This document shows, one piece after another, positions 38,038 through 48,028 of a stretch of 64,000 bases of DNA. The notes beneath the pieces were generated by a model. It worked only from the letters and a program-made list of their open reading frames with translations. It ran no database searches and was not told the origin of the DNA. The stretch's first letter is position 1, and every line of letters begins with the position of its first letter. The DNA comes from Bacteroidales bacterium. GTDB lineage: Bacteria; Bacteroidota; Bacteroidia; Bacteroidales; BM520. The DNA lies in NCBI GenBank assembly GCA_016285515.1, contig JAEEQW010000005.1:62001-126000 (forward strand), in the 5' to 3' direction. The position numbers and the translations under genes were made by a program.

Positions 38038-39387
38038 ATGAAAATAGCAATAATCACTTTGGGATGTTCAAAGAATATCGTTGATTCCGAGAAACTTGCA
38101 GGAATTCTTAAAAACAAGGGAATTGAGATTTCCTTTGAAAATGTAGAAAGATGCGATGCAGCTATAATCAACACTTGTGGGTTCATTCTTGATTCACAGG
38201 AAGAATCCATCGACACTATTCTCGAATGTGTCAGGATGAAAGCTGATGGGCGGAGGAAGTTGAAAAAAGTTTTCGTCTTCGGATGTCTTGTCGCGAGAAA
38301 CCGCATGGAGCTCAAACAATCAATACCCGAAGTTGACGGCTGGTACGGCATCAACGACATGGAGGCTGTAGCCAACGATATGCTTAAAGATTGTGGAATA
38401 AGAGAAAAAAGTAAGGGAAATGCAACAATGAATGATGCATGTAATGCTGTAAGGGGAAGTTTGAAACCGGTTCCGACAATCAGTCGTGAAATCTCCACCC
38501 CTAAGCATTACGCATATCTGAAGATTTCGGAAGGATGCAACAAGTTTTGTTCTTTCTGTGCTATTCCTCTCATACGCGGCAAACACATTTCCCGTCCAAA
38601 AGAAGAAATCATCAGAGAGGCGGAATTTCTTCACAGTCAAGGTGTTAAGGAGGTGATACTCATCGCTCAGGATTTGACTTTCTATGGCTCCGACAACTAT
38701 CATTCTCTCGAGTTATGCGACCTTGTCAGGAAGATTTCTGCAATAGGCTTCGATTGGATAAGGCTGCATTATGCCCATCCGAATGAAATAAACGATGACG
38801 TGCTCAACCTTTATAATGAGTTGCCAAATCTATGCAAATATCTCGACATACCGTTACAGCATATCAGCACCCCCATTCTGAAGTCGATGAAACGCAACAT
38901 CGACCGCGAAGGCACAATAGCCTTGATAAAGCACATCAGAAAGGTGGTTCCAGATATTGCCATCCGAACTGCATTCATCGTGGGCTATCCCGGAGAAACA
39001 GAGGAGCAGTATCAAGAATTAGTTGATTTTGTTAAAGACATGAAATTCGAGCGTCTCGGCGTGTTCACATTTTCTCCGGAAGAAGACACCGTTGCCAACG
39101 AACTTGAGGACGATGTCCCTGAAGATGTTAAGCAGCAGCGCAGAGAAGATTTATTGGCCATACAGCAGGACATTTCGTTGAAAAACAACGAGAAATTTGT
39201 CAACAGAACGATCAGAGTGTTAATCGATTACAAAGAGGATGACTATTTCATAGGCCGCACCGAATACGATTCGCCAGAAGTTGACAACGAAGTTGTCATC
39301 AACTCCGACAAACCACTAAAAACAGGTGAATTCTATAATGTGGAGATAACTAGCGCGGAATGTTTTGATTTAAATGGCAAGTTTTGA
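38038..39387 (+). CDS. rimO: ribosomal protein S12 methylthiotransferase RimO
   Basis: TLGCSKNIVDSE, INTCGFI, SEGCNKFCSFCAIP radical-SAM motif, TAFIVGYPGET. Confidence 0.97.
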   Translation: MKIAIITLGCSKNIVDSEKLAGILKNKGIEISFENVERCDAAIINTCGFILDSQEESIDTILECVRMKADGRRKLKKVFVFGCLVARNRMELKQSIPEVDGWYGINDMEAVANDMLKDCGIREKSKGNATMNDACNAVRGSLKPVPTISREISTPKHYAYLKISEGCNKFCSFCAIPLIRGKHISRPKEEIIREAEFLHSQGVKEVILIAQDLTFYGSDNYHSLELCDLVRKISAIGFDWIRLHYAHPNEINDDVLNLYNELPNLCKYLDIPLQHISTPILKSMKRNIDREGTIALIKHIRKVVPDIAIRTAFIVGYPGETEEQYQELVDFVKDMKFERLGVFTFSPEEDTVANELEDDVPEDVKQQRREDLLAIQQDISLKNNEKFVNRTIRVLIDYKEDDYFIGRTEYDSPEVDNEVVINSDKPLKTGEFYNVEITSAECFDLNGKF

Positions 39388-39419
39388 CAACGCCATACTA
39401 TTGTCGTGATAAAAGCCTT

Positions 39420-40283
39420 TTATCTTTTGATTTCAACAAACCTTTCGTTCTCACCTACGAGTTCGATGTTCTTGGTGTTGAAATCATAATGCAACGACAT
39501 ATCCTTTGGATATGTAACGACCTCAGGATAAACATTTTCCACATAACCGTTAAGGATATGGTCATACAAGTAATTAGCATATTTCTTAGCCACAATCTTC
39601 AAAAAAACGTCAATGTGATCGACAGTAAGTTCATCGTTCTCACTGTAATAAATAATCTCTCCATAATGATCTTTCGCAAACCACCCCTCATGATAATCAG
39701 TTATTCTGTCAGTAGCATAAAGAAGTGACATAGTATCGCCGTATGGGCAATAGCAGTCAAGCCAGATGTTGGAAGCAAATGCATTGATATAAGTATCCTT
39801 ATTATATATCAAGGTATCATTACCATCCATGCGGTTTTTCTTAATTTCACTGTATGTATCATGGACCACATCGTAATATTCATCAAATTCAAGCTGATGA
39901 ATCTCAACCATAAACCTTTTTCCTTCCCGACATTTGTTGTATTCATCGAGATGTTCAATGGTATAGACGTCAAGGTTGGTTTTGGCAAGTTCTCCAATCA
40001 GATTATCGACAAAGATACAGTTAATCAGCGTGTCATTATATTGGCTGAGGAACTGGCTCTTGGATTTAAGAAGTGCTTCTCTGTCCTTAGGACTCATATC
40101 CTCAAGACCTTTCAAATCATCGTATGACTTATGATTAGTGTATAAAATATTATCCGGACGAAGCACGAGTACAGCCAACGAGTCATGCTGACTGCTGAAA
40201 TTCCTCGCCACCTTTATATATTCTGATGTTGAGCAGGATGCAAAAAGCAAAGTTAATGAAATGAGTAAAAAAAGTTTTTTCAT
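39420..40283 (-). CDS. hypothetical lipoprotein
   Basis: MKKLFLLISLTLLFASC lipobox; no recognised family. Confidence 0.75.
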   Translation of the reverse strand: MKKLFLLISLTLLFASCSTSEYIKVARNFSSQHDSLAVLVLRPDNILYTNHKSYDDLKGLEDMSPKDREALLKSKSQFLSQYNDTLINCIFVDNLIGELAKTNLDVYTIEHLDEYNKCREGKRFMVEIHQLEFDEYYDVVHDTYSEIKKNRMDGNDTLIYNKDTYINAFASNIWLDCYCPYGDTMSLLYATDRITDYHEGWFAKDHYGEIIYYSENDELTVDHIDVFLKIVAKKYANYLYDHILNGYVENVYPEVVTYPKDMSLHYDFNTKNIELVGENERFVEIKR

Positions 40284-40400
40284 AGCACGAATTATTTGCT
40301 GCAAAAATAAACATTTTTATTCAAACATCTTTGTTATTACATCTTAATATCTTTTCGGTGACAACCTTTCTTCTGACTTTAAAGTTGTGTAAGTACGACT

Positions 40401-41321
40401 TTAGAATTTCAGACCATTATTGGCCAAAAAATCAATTTTTTCATCATCAGAAAGCGTTGCATCCACCCATATAATTTCAAAACCTTTTTTTTCCATTCTG
40501 CGGAACCATGTCATCTGTCTTTTTGAAAATTGGTGAATGGCAATATTCAATCTGTCGAACATAGTATCGTATGAAATCTCTCCGAGCACATACATGGTGA
40601 TGAACTTATATTCGAGACCGTAGCGTTTAAGTCGCTCGGAATCCACCCCACTGTCGAGAAGTTTCTGCACTTCTCCAATCATATCTTCATCTTCAAGTCT
40701 GGTTCTAAGTCTTTTAGTGATTTTTTGGCGGACAAATTCACGTTCGGCGCACAAACCAATTATTGCTTCCGGAACAACTCGTTTATCCTCATTCTCTTCA
40801 TGTTCTTCAAAGAAAGACTCAATTTCAATAGCCCTGAGCATCCTCTCACGTGTATCCAAATCAGTGTGATTATGGAGTTTTTTATTGGTTTTTCCTTTGA
40901 TTTCCAACAACATATCAACAAGTTCAGCATCAGACTTGGCGGCAAGCTGATTTCTTAAAATCATATTCTTAGGAACCTCATCAAGTCGATAATCCGCCAA
41001 CACAGCCTCAATGTACATTCCAGACCCACCACATAATATCACCTCCTTACCACGTTCGGTAATATCCTTATAAGCCGCTGTAAAATCACGTTTGAACTCA
41101 AATATATTGTATTCATATCCTGGGTCAACAATGTCAATCAAATGACACGGTATTATCTGATTGTCAACCATATAATCGCAATAGTCCTTCCCCGTTCCAA
41201 TAGTCATTCCACGATATACCTGACGTGAATCGGCACTGATTATTTCCGCATTGATTTTGTTAGCCAAATAAGATGCAAAATGTGTTTTGCCTGTGGCAGT
41301 TGGTCCTAATATTACATACAT
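40401..41321 (-). CDS. miaA: tRNA dimethylallyltransferase
   Basis: ILGPTATGKTHFA, ISADSRQVYRGMTIGTGK, GGSGMYIEAV, KRQMTWFR. Confidence 0.97.
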   Translation of the reverse strand: MYVILGPTATGKTHFASYLANKINAEIISADSRQVYRGMTIGTGKDYCDYMVDNQIIPCHLIDIVDPGYEYNIFEFKRDFTAAYKDITERGKEVILCGGSGMYIEAVLADYRLDEVPKNMILRNQLAAKSDAELVDMLLEIKGKTNKKLHNHTDLDTRERMLRAIEIESFFEEHEENEDKRVVPEAIIGLCAEREFVRQKITKRLRTRLEDEDMIGEVQKLLDSGVDSERLKRYGLEYKFITMYVLGEISYDTMFDRLNIAIHQFSKRQMTWFRRMEKKGFEIIWVDATLSDDEKIDFLANNGLKF

Positions 41322-41337
41322 GTTAAGTGTTAAAATG

Positions 41338-42465
41338 TTAGAGTGTTAGCTTATGTAATGTATCATCATGACTTTTACGGAGTTCATTCTCAACATCATA
41401 CAAATGGTCACGCTCAGCTTGTGAGACTTCAACAGAAAACGCCTCAACAGACTGTTGCCTATACCTTAAATATTGAAGTATTCGCAAGGCATCCACTTTT
41501 ACCATACAAGCATGAACGAACGCCTTTTCAGTTGTATAATTTTTTCTCAGAGGGCCCCATAAGTCTTCAGTCTTAAAGACATTCTTTAAAAAAAGTGTCA
41601 TAGGCATTTCAATATCAGCATGATACAGACAGCTGAACGAATCGAATGTCTGCTTCACCTCATCAAAAATTCGTGGATTATAGAAAGGATATGATGACCA
41701 ATCGCCGTTTAAACCTTTTATCAGAGCAGGGCCCGTTCCGAACGCCACACGGTCGGAACAACGTCCCATAGGATAGACATGGGAATCATTCCATAAAAGC
41801 ATTTCACCGCTTTTTCTGAATTTCTGAAGAAGATAGAAATCCTCTCCCGACTGACGCGGAGTTATGCCTCTGACCTTGCGATAAGATTTAACAGGGAAAG
41901 CCATTGCCGAACCGAGTGCCGTAAAGGCATACGGATTATTGATTCTAAGCATGTTAACCATATAATGGCGCATATACAGCTCATAACGAAGAATCTCTAA
42001 ATTCTGCTTCCTGTCATCGGTCAAAGGATGGTAATATGGAACGCATAAAGCTATGACATTTTTATGGCGACTGAAATTTTCCATCACTGATGAAACATAG
42101 TCATTACCAAAACCAGTATCTGCATCCATACTTATTATCAAGTCATTATCATCCGCAACTTCAGCTATCTCGTCAAACATAACTTTTCGTGCCCATCCAA
42201 CTCCGGAGTTCTTCAAAGGGAATGCCCTACCTCGCGACGATTTGTCTATAACAGTAAAATTATCATCTTTATTGTTGAGATAATCGAGAGTTTTACGATT
42301 GTCTTCAATATCGCCGGCGTGGAAAACATCTTCATGCCACTCTTCAGGATTATTCACACAGAACCAGCATTTTATATCGTTATAATCCTGACTTCCAATA
42401 TCTGAAAGCAAGCGGGGGATATTTGAAAACTCACGCAGTATGGGAATAGCGATATGGACTGTCAT
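41338..42465 (-). CDS. glycosyltransferase family 2-like protein
   Basis: IAIPILREFSNIPRLLSDI, ISMDADTGF, RQSGEDFYLLQK. Confidence 0.8.
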   Translation of the reverse strand: MTVHIAIPILREFSNIPRLLSDIGSQDYNDIKCWFCVNNPEEWHEDVFHAGDIEDNRKTLDYLNNKDDNFTVIDKSSRGRAFPLKNSGVGWARKVMFDEIAEVADDNDLIISMDADTGFGNDYVSSVMENFSRHKNVIALCVPYYHPLTDDRKQNLEILRYELYMRHYMVNMLRINNPYAFTALGSAMAFPVKSYRKVRGITPRQSGEDFYLLQKFRKSGEMLLWNDSHVYPMGRCSDRVAFGTGPALIKGLNGDWSSYPFYNPRIFDEVKQTFDSFSCLYHADIEMPMTLFLKNVFKTEDLWGPLRKNYTTEKAFVHACMVKVDALRILQYLRYRQQSVEAFSVEVSQAERDHLYDVENELRKSHDDTLHKLTL

Positions 42466-42609
42466 ATATTGGTTATGTCTTTGTTTTGTTCAACAACTGA
42501 TTCAGTTTGCAAAGTTAGCAAAAAATAATCCGATTTTTAATTTCTGATTTCATAATTCTGAATTAAAGAACTATCTTTGCAGTTTTTGGAAAAAATAAAA
42601 ATCTCATAT

Positions 42610-44775
42610 ATGAAAAGACTATTATCCATTGCTTTAATAGCATTAATGACAACTTTTCCCGTCTTAGCAAATGACGGAATGTGGCTCCCGATTCTTCTTC
42701 AGTATCTCAATGAAAAGGAGATGCAGGAGATGGGAATGAAAATCACTGCTGAGGACATTTATTCTATAAACCATGCATCGATGAAAGATGCAGTAATGCT
42801 TTTCGGTGGTGGATGCACCTGCGAGGTGGTCTCAAACAAGGGGCTTCTGCTTACGAATTATCACTGCGGCTACGGAAGCATCCAACGCCACAGTGCCATT
42901 GACCATGACTACCTTACTGACGGTTTTTGGGCAAAAGACAACAGTGAAGAACTGCCATGTCCGGGACTTACCACAAACTTAATGGTTGAAATGCGGGATG
43001 TTACCGAGCGGATAAACAATGCGGTCAACGATAAAATGACGCAGGCCGAAAGAGAAAAAGCCATTGAGGCCGAATCTCAGAAAATCATTAAGGAAGCCAC
43101 CGCAGGCACTCATTATCAAGGGTCTGTGGAATCATATTACAAAGGCAACCAGTTCTTTTTGATAATATTCGAGGAATTCAAGGATGTACGCCTCGTTGGC
43201 GCTCCCCCTTCAAATATTGGAAAATTCGGCGGTGACACCGACAACTGGATGTGGCCACGCCATACAGGTGACTTTTCTATATTCAGAATCTATGTTGACA
43301 AGGACAACAAACCTGCCGAATATTCTCCTGACAACAAGCCATACCAGCCCAAATACTATTTTAACATCAGTTTGGAAGGTGTAAACGAAGGTGATTTCAC
43401 AATGGTCTTCGGCTATCCTGCAAGAACCAACGAATACGAGCATTCGGGCTATGTGTATAACACTATTGAAGTCGAGAATCCAATAGTTATCAACATCAGA
43501 GACAAGAAACTTGCCGTGATGAAAGAATATTCGGAACAATCGCCGCAGATACGCATCCAATATGCCAACAAGATAGCCAGCATCGCCAACGGATGGAAAA
43601 AAATGATTGGCCAGTCGCTTGGTGTACAGAATGTTGACGGCATCCAAATGAAAAAAGACTACGAAAAAGCCTTCCAGCAATGGGCTAACAATTCACATAA
43701 AGAATATTCAACTATAATCCCATCATTGGAAAAATATTACAATGAGATACGCCCTTACAGAAAGACTCTAAGGTACATTTCAGAAGCTGGTATAGGCACT
43801 GAAATAATTTCATTCTCAGGTAATTACACAAAACTGATTACGGCTTCAAAAGCTGACAAGCCTGACAATGAAAAGATATCCAAACTCGTTGAGACTCTTA
43901 GGAATCAGGCTAAAGCCTTCTATAAAGACTACAACAAGGACATCGACAGAAAAATCTGTCCCCAAATGCTCGAAATATTTTACAGCAATGTTGACATGAA
44001 ATTCATGCCATCATTCTTCACCACAATAAGGGACAAATACAAAGGTGATTTCGAAGCATACGCAGACTATATCTTCAAAAACTCATTGCTTAGTGACAGC
44101 ACAAAGTTATATGCATTTCTCGACAACTACAGTCCAAAGAAATACAAAACCCTCGAGAAAGACCCATGCTATGTGATTTTCACCGAAATGATAGACACCT
44201 ATGATGGTATCAGACCACAGATAGGTGAATATCAGAATAATATCGACAGCGTAATGCACTATTACATGAAAGCACAGATGGAGTTTGAAAAAGACAGAAG
44301 ATTTTATCCTGATGCCAATTTCACGTTGCGTGTCAGTTACGGAAAAGTCGAAGGCTTCAAACCAATGGATGCAGTAAGATACGATTATTTCACCACTCTT
44401 GACGGCATTATTGAAAAGGAAGACCCGAACATTTACGACTATGTTGTCGAGGACAAGCTGAAAGAATTATGGCGCAACAAAGATTACGGTCGTTATGCCG
44501 ACAAAGACGGGACCATGCACACCTGTTTCCTGGCATCCAATCACACTACTGGCGGCAATTCAGGTTCACCTGTAATCAATGCCAAAGGTGAACTTATCGG
44601 CCTCAATTTTGACCGTAATTGGCAGGGCACTATGAGCGACATCATATACGACCCGAACGTCTGCCGCAACATAATTGTCGATATACGCTATGTTCTGTTC
44701 ATTATAGACAAATTTGCCGGTGCAAGTCATCTTGTCAAGGAAATGAAAATAGCCAACTCTCAACTGTATAACTAA
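42610..44775 (+). CDS. S46 family dipeptidyl-peptidase, DPP11-like
   Basis: GGGCTCEVVSNKGLLLTNYHCGYGSIQ (catalytic His), TGGNSGSPVINAKGELIGLNFDRNWQGTMSD (catalytic Ser, Arg specificity position); signal peptide from 42610. Confidence 0.93.
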   Translation: MKRLLSIALIALMTTFPVLANDGMWLPILLQYLNEKEMQEMGMKITAEDIYSINHASMKDAVMLFGGGCTCEVVSNKGLLLTNYHCGYGSIQRHSAIDHDYLTDGFWAKDNSEELPCPGLTTNLMVEMRDVTERINNAVNDKMTQAEREKAIEAESQKIIKEATAGTHYQGSVESYYKGNQFFLIIFEEFKDVRLVGAPPSNIGKFGGDTDNWMWPRHTGDFSIFRIYVDKDNKPAEYSPDNKPYQPKYYFNISLEGVNEGDFTMVFGYPARTNEYEHSGYVYNTIEVENPIVINIRDKKLAVMKEYSEQSPQIRIQYANKIASIANGWKKMIGQSLGVQNVDGIQMKKDYEKAFQQWANNSHKEYSTIIPSLEKYYNEIRPYRKTLRYISEAGIGTEIISFSGNYTKLITASKADKPDNEKISKLVETLRNQAKAFYKDYNKDIDRKICPQMLEIFYSNVDMKFMPSFFTTIRDKYKGDFEAYADYIFKNSLLSDSTKLYAFLDNYSPKKYKTLEKDPCYVIFTEMIDTYDGIRPQIGEYQNNIDSVMHYYMKAQMEFEKDRRFYPDANFTLRVSYGKVEGFKPMDAVRYDYFTTLDGIIEKEDPNIYDYVVEDKLKELWRNKDYGRYADKDGTMHTCFLASNHTTGGNSGSPVINAKGELIGLNFDRNWQGTMSDIIYDPNVCRNIIVDIRYVLFIIDKFAGASHLVKEMKIANSQLYN

Positions 44776-44787
44776 AAACCCAATAAT

Positions 44788-46827
44788 ATGAAATCATTAC
44801 AAAAAGCAATTATGATTACAGCAATTATTTCTATTACAATAAGTTGCAACAATAATAAGAAATTCGAGCAGCCTAAGCCCGACGACAGTTTCAAATGGCA
44901 GGTTGACCAGTTCGACGACATTCGCATAATGCGTTATCAGGTTCCTGACTGGGACAGCCTTTCCCTCAATCAGAAACAATTCGTTTATTATCTATGTGAG
45001 GCTGCTTACTGGGGCAGGGACATAACTACCGACCAATATTACAAGAACAACCTTACCATACGCCGCACTCTCGAAGGGATTTACACTTCATACGAAGGCG
45101 ACAAGAACGATGCACAATGGATAGCATTTGAGAAATATCTCAAAAAAATATGGTTTGCCAACGGCATCCACCATCACTATTCAAACGACAAATTCACTCC
45201 TGAATTTACCGAAGAATACTTCAGAATGCTCATTGACAACAGCAAGAACTCGTTGGTTGCTCAGATTGGCGACAAAGAGACATTCATCGACAACTTATGC
45301 ACAATCATATTTAATCCTGCAGTTGCAGCTTCAAGAAACAATTCCTCGGCCAAAGACATAGTTGCAGAATCTGCAGTCAATTTCTACGACAATGTAACCG
45401 CCAAGGAAGTCAATGATTTCTACAACAAAATGACTGTCCCCGATCCAGAGCATCCAATATCCAAGGGGCTCAATTCAAAATTAGTCAAGGAAAACGGCAA
45501 AATAGTTGAAAAGACTTACAAACTTGACGGCTTATACGGCAATTACATAGCAAAAATAATTGAGAACCTTGAAAAGGCGAAACAGTTTGCTGAAAATGAG
45601 ATGCAGAAACACGAGATTGACCTGCTTATAGATTATTACAGAACCGGTAATTTGACCACATGGGATGAATACAATATCGTATGGGCTCAGAACACTGTGC
45701 CAACTGTAGATTACGTCAACGGTTTCATAGAAGATTACGACGATCCATTAGGACGCAAGGCAACATGGGAATCCGTCGTCAATTTCAAGGATTTCGAGGA
45801 GACCAAGGTAACAGAACTTATAAGTGCAAATGCACAATGGTTCGAGGACAACAATCCTGTTGATCCGCGTTTCAAGAAAAAAGAAGTCAAAGGCGTAAGT
45901 GCCAAGGCAATAAACTGCGTTGCTCTCGGCGGTGCCACCTACCCTTCTCCTCCTATCGGAATCAATTTGCCTAATGCCGACTGGATAAGAAAGGATTACG
46001 GTTCAAAGTCAGTGACTATCACCAACTTGACATACGCATACGACCAGGCGGCAAAGCAAGTCGGAGGCACTCTTCAGGAATTTGCCGCAGATACGGACGA
46101 AATCGAAAGAAGTAAAAAGTACGGTTATCTCACCGACAACCTTCACACCGACCTTCACGAATGTCTCGGACACGGCAGCGGACAGCTTCTTCCAGGAGTC
46201 AGCCCGACATCACTGCTTGAGAATCAGTCAACGCTGGAAGAGGCAAGAGCTGATCTTTTCGCACTTTACTACCTCGCCGACCCAAAACTACTCGAGTTGG
46301 GCCTCGTACCTGACATGGAAGCTTATAAAGCTGAGTATGACGCATATATACGCAACGGCTTAATATCACAGCTGACAAGAATCCAGCCGGGTAAAAACAT
46401 TGAGGAAGCTCACATGAGAAACCGCGCACTCATCTCTAACTGGATTTTTGAGCACGGACTTGACAACAACGTGATTTCAAAATATCAGAAAGATGGCAAG
46501 ACATACGTCAAAATTAACGAATATGAGAAAATGCGCCAGCTTATCGGACAACTCCTCGCCGAAGTCCAGAGGATCAAATCGGAAGGTGACTATAAGGCCG
46601 GCGCGGAATTAGTCAACAAATATGCCGTCAAGGTCGATCCTGTCCTCCATAAAGAGATTCTTGAAAGATACGAAAAACTTCATCTGGCTCCTTACGGTGG
46701 ATTTATCAATCCACAATTAACTCCCGAATACGACAAGGACAACAACGTCATAAACATAAAAATCAGCTATCCGGAAAATTACATTGAACAGATGCTGATG
46801 ATGAGCAAAAACTATTCCCTGTTATGA
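44788..46827 (+). CDS. dipeptidyl-peptidase III (M49 family), predicted lipoprotein
   Basis: HECLGHGSG zinc motif and EEARADL motif; N-terminal IISITISC lipobox. Confidence 0.93.
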   Translation: MKSLQKAIMITAIISITISCNNNKKFEQPKPDDSFKWQVDQFDDIRIMRYQVPDWDSLSLNQKQFVYYLCEAAYWGRDITTDQYYKNNLTIRRTLEGIYTSYEGDKNDAQWIAFEKYLKKIWFANGIHHHYSNDKFTPEFTEEYFRMLIDNSKNSLVAQIGDKETFIDNLCTIIFNPAVAASRNNSSAKDIVAESAVNFYDNVTAKEVNDFYNKMTVPDPEHPISKGLNSKLVKENGKIVEKTYKLDGLYGNYIAKIIENLEKAKQFAENEMQKHEIDLLIDYYRTGNLTTWDEYNIVWAQNTVPTVDYVNGFIEDYDDPLGRKATWESVVNFKDFEETKVTELISANAQWFEDNNPVDPRFKKKEVKGVSAKAINCVALGGATYPSPPIGINLPNADWIRKDYGSKSVTITNLTYAYDQAAKQVGGTLQEFAADTDEIERSKKYGYLTDNLHTDLHECLGHGSGQLLPGVSPTSLLENQSTLEEARADLFALYYLADPKLLELGLVPDMEAYKAEYDAYIRNGLISQLTRIQPGKNIEEAHMRNRALISNWIFEHGLDNNVISKYQKDGKTYVKINEYEKMRQLIGQLLAEVQRIKSEGDYKAGAELVNKYAVKVDPVLHKEILERYEKLHLAPYGGFINPQLTPEYDKDNNVINIKISYPENYIEQMLMMSKNYSLL

Positions 46828-47999
46828 AAGTAATTGTCACAGTTACAAACGACCTTGTCACTGATCAACGCGTTGCACGTACCTGTGATGTACTTTCCAG
46901 CATGAACGCCGATATTCTGCTTGTCGGAAGAAAACTGAAGAACAGTCTCCCTATCAAACGTGATTATCCCACAAGAAGGCTGAAACTTCTCTTCAACAAG
47001 GAATTCGCATTCTATGCCGAATACAATATTCGTCTGTTTTTCTTTCTGCTATTCCACAAATTCGATGTGCTTTTCGCAAACGACCTGGATGTGCTGATGC
47101 CTAACGTAATGGTTGCAAAACTGAAACACAAGCCGATAATCTATGACAGCCACGAATATTTTACAGGAATGCCTGAACTTGTCGGACGCGATTTCGTCAA
47201 AAAATTTTGGAAGAGAATTGAAGACAAATACATTCCAAAAGTTGATTCCATGATTACCGTGAACCAGTCGATTGCCAACACGTATCAGAAAGAATACGGC
47301 ATCGATGTTCAGGTAATCAGAAACGTTCCTATGAGTTATGAATCGAATCCTGACATCCAATATGAAGAAGTTGTAAAAGAAATTGGCAGCAAATATATCA
47401 TATACCAGGGAGCCGTGAACTTGCAACGCGGTCTTGAGGAAACAATTGCTTCCATGGAATTTGTCGAAGGATACAAATTCGTAATTGCAGGCGATGGGGA
47501 CATTCTTGATGCTCTTAAAACGATGGTTGCCTCGCTGCCATGGAAGAACAAGATAGTTTTTCTCGGACGCGTTTCACCTGCCAATCTGCGAAAGTACACG
47601 ATGTGTGCCAGTCTCGGGCTCAGTCCGGAACTTGACTGCTGTAAAAATTATCATTTCGCACTACCCAACAAATTCTTCGACTACATAAATGCCAACATCC
47701 CTGTTCTGGTTTCCAATTTGGTGGAAATGGTTAACATTGTAAATCAATACAATATCGGTGAAATCATAAAATCACATGATGCAAAGGAACTGGGAAGTCA
47801 AATCAACTCCATGCTTGCCAATAAAGAACATCTCGCCGCATACAAGGAAAACACTAAAATAGCCGCCGGACAGTTATGCTGGGAAAAGGAATCTCTGAAA
47901 CTTAAAGAAATTTTATCTGAATATGTAAGTTTTAAAACCGGCAACGTATCTGAAGAACTGCCTGAAAACCGCAGAATTATGCCAAATCAAAACAATTAG
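46824..47999 (+). CDS. glycosyltransferase (GT-B / GT4-like)
   Basis: TNDLVTDQRVARTCDVL, IYDSHEYF, YQGAVNLQRGLEETI, LGRVSPANL, NKFFDYINANIPV. Confidence 0.85.
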   Translation: MKVIVTVTNDLVTDQRVARTCDVLSSMNADILLVGRKLKNSLPIKRDYPTRRLKLLFNKEFAFYAEYNIRLFFFLLFHKFDVLFANDLDVLMPNVMVAKLKHKPIIYDSHEYFTGMPELVGRDFVKKFWKRIEDKYIPKVDSMITVNQSIANTYQKEYGIDVQVIRNVPMSYESNPDIQYEEVVKEIGSKYIIYQGAVNLQRGLEETIASMEFVEGYKFVIAGDGDILDALKTMVASLPWKNKIVFLGRVSPANLRKYTMCASLGLSPELDCCKNYHFALPNKFFDYINANIPVLVSNLVEMVNIVNQYNIGEIIKSHDAKELGSQINSMLANKEHLAAYKENTKIAAGQLCWEKESLKLKEILSEYVSFKTGNVSEELPENRRIMPNQNN

Positions 48000-48028
48000 T
48001 TAATAATCAAAATAATACATAAAATATT

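Noticed and set aside
39384-39728. 114-aa ORF downstream of rimO on the + strand
   Set aside because: Antisense to the 3' part of the 39420-40283 lipoprotein gene, which has a signal peptide and promoter.
41322-41350. Short TGTTAA/TGTTAG-like repeats (tgttaagtgttaaaatgttagagtgttag)
   Set aside because: Too short and partly within coding sequence; looks like simple AT-rich sequence in a tight operon junction.
43210-43680. 156-aa ORF antisense to the S46 peptidase gene
   Set aside because: Antisense shadow ORF within a well-supported gene.
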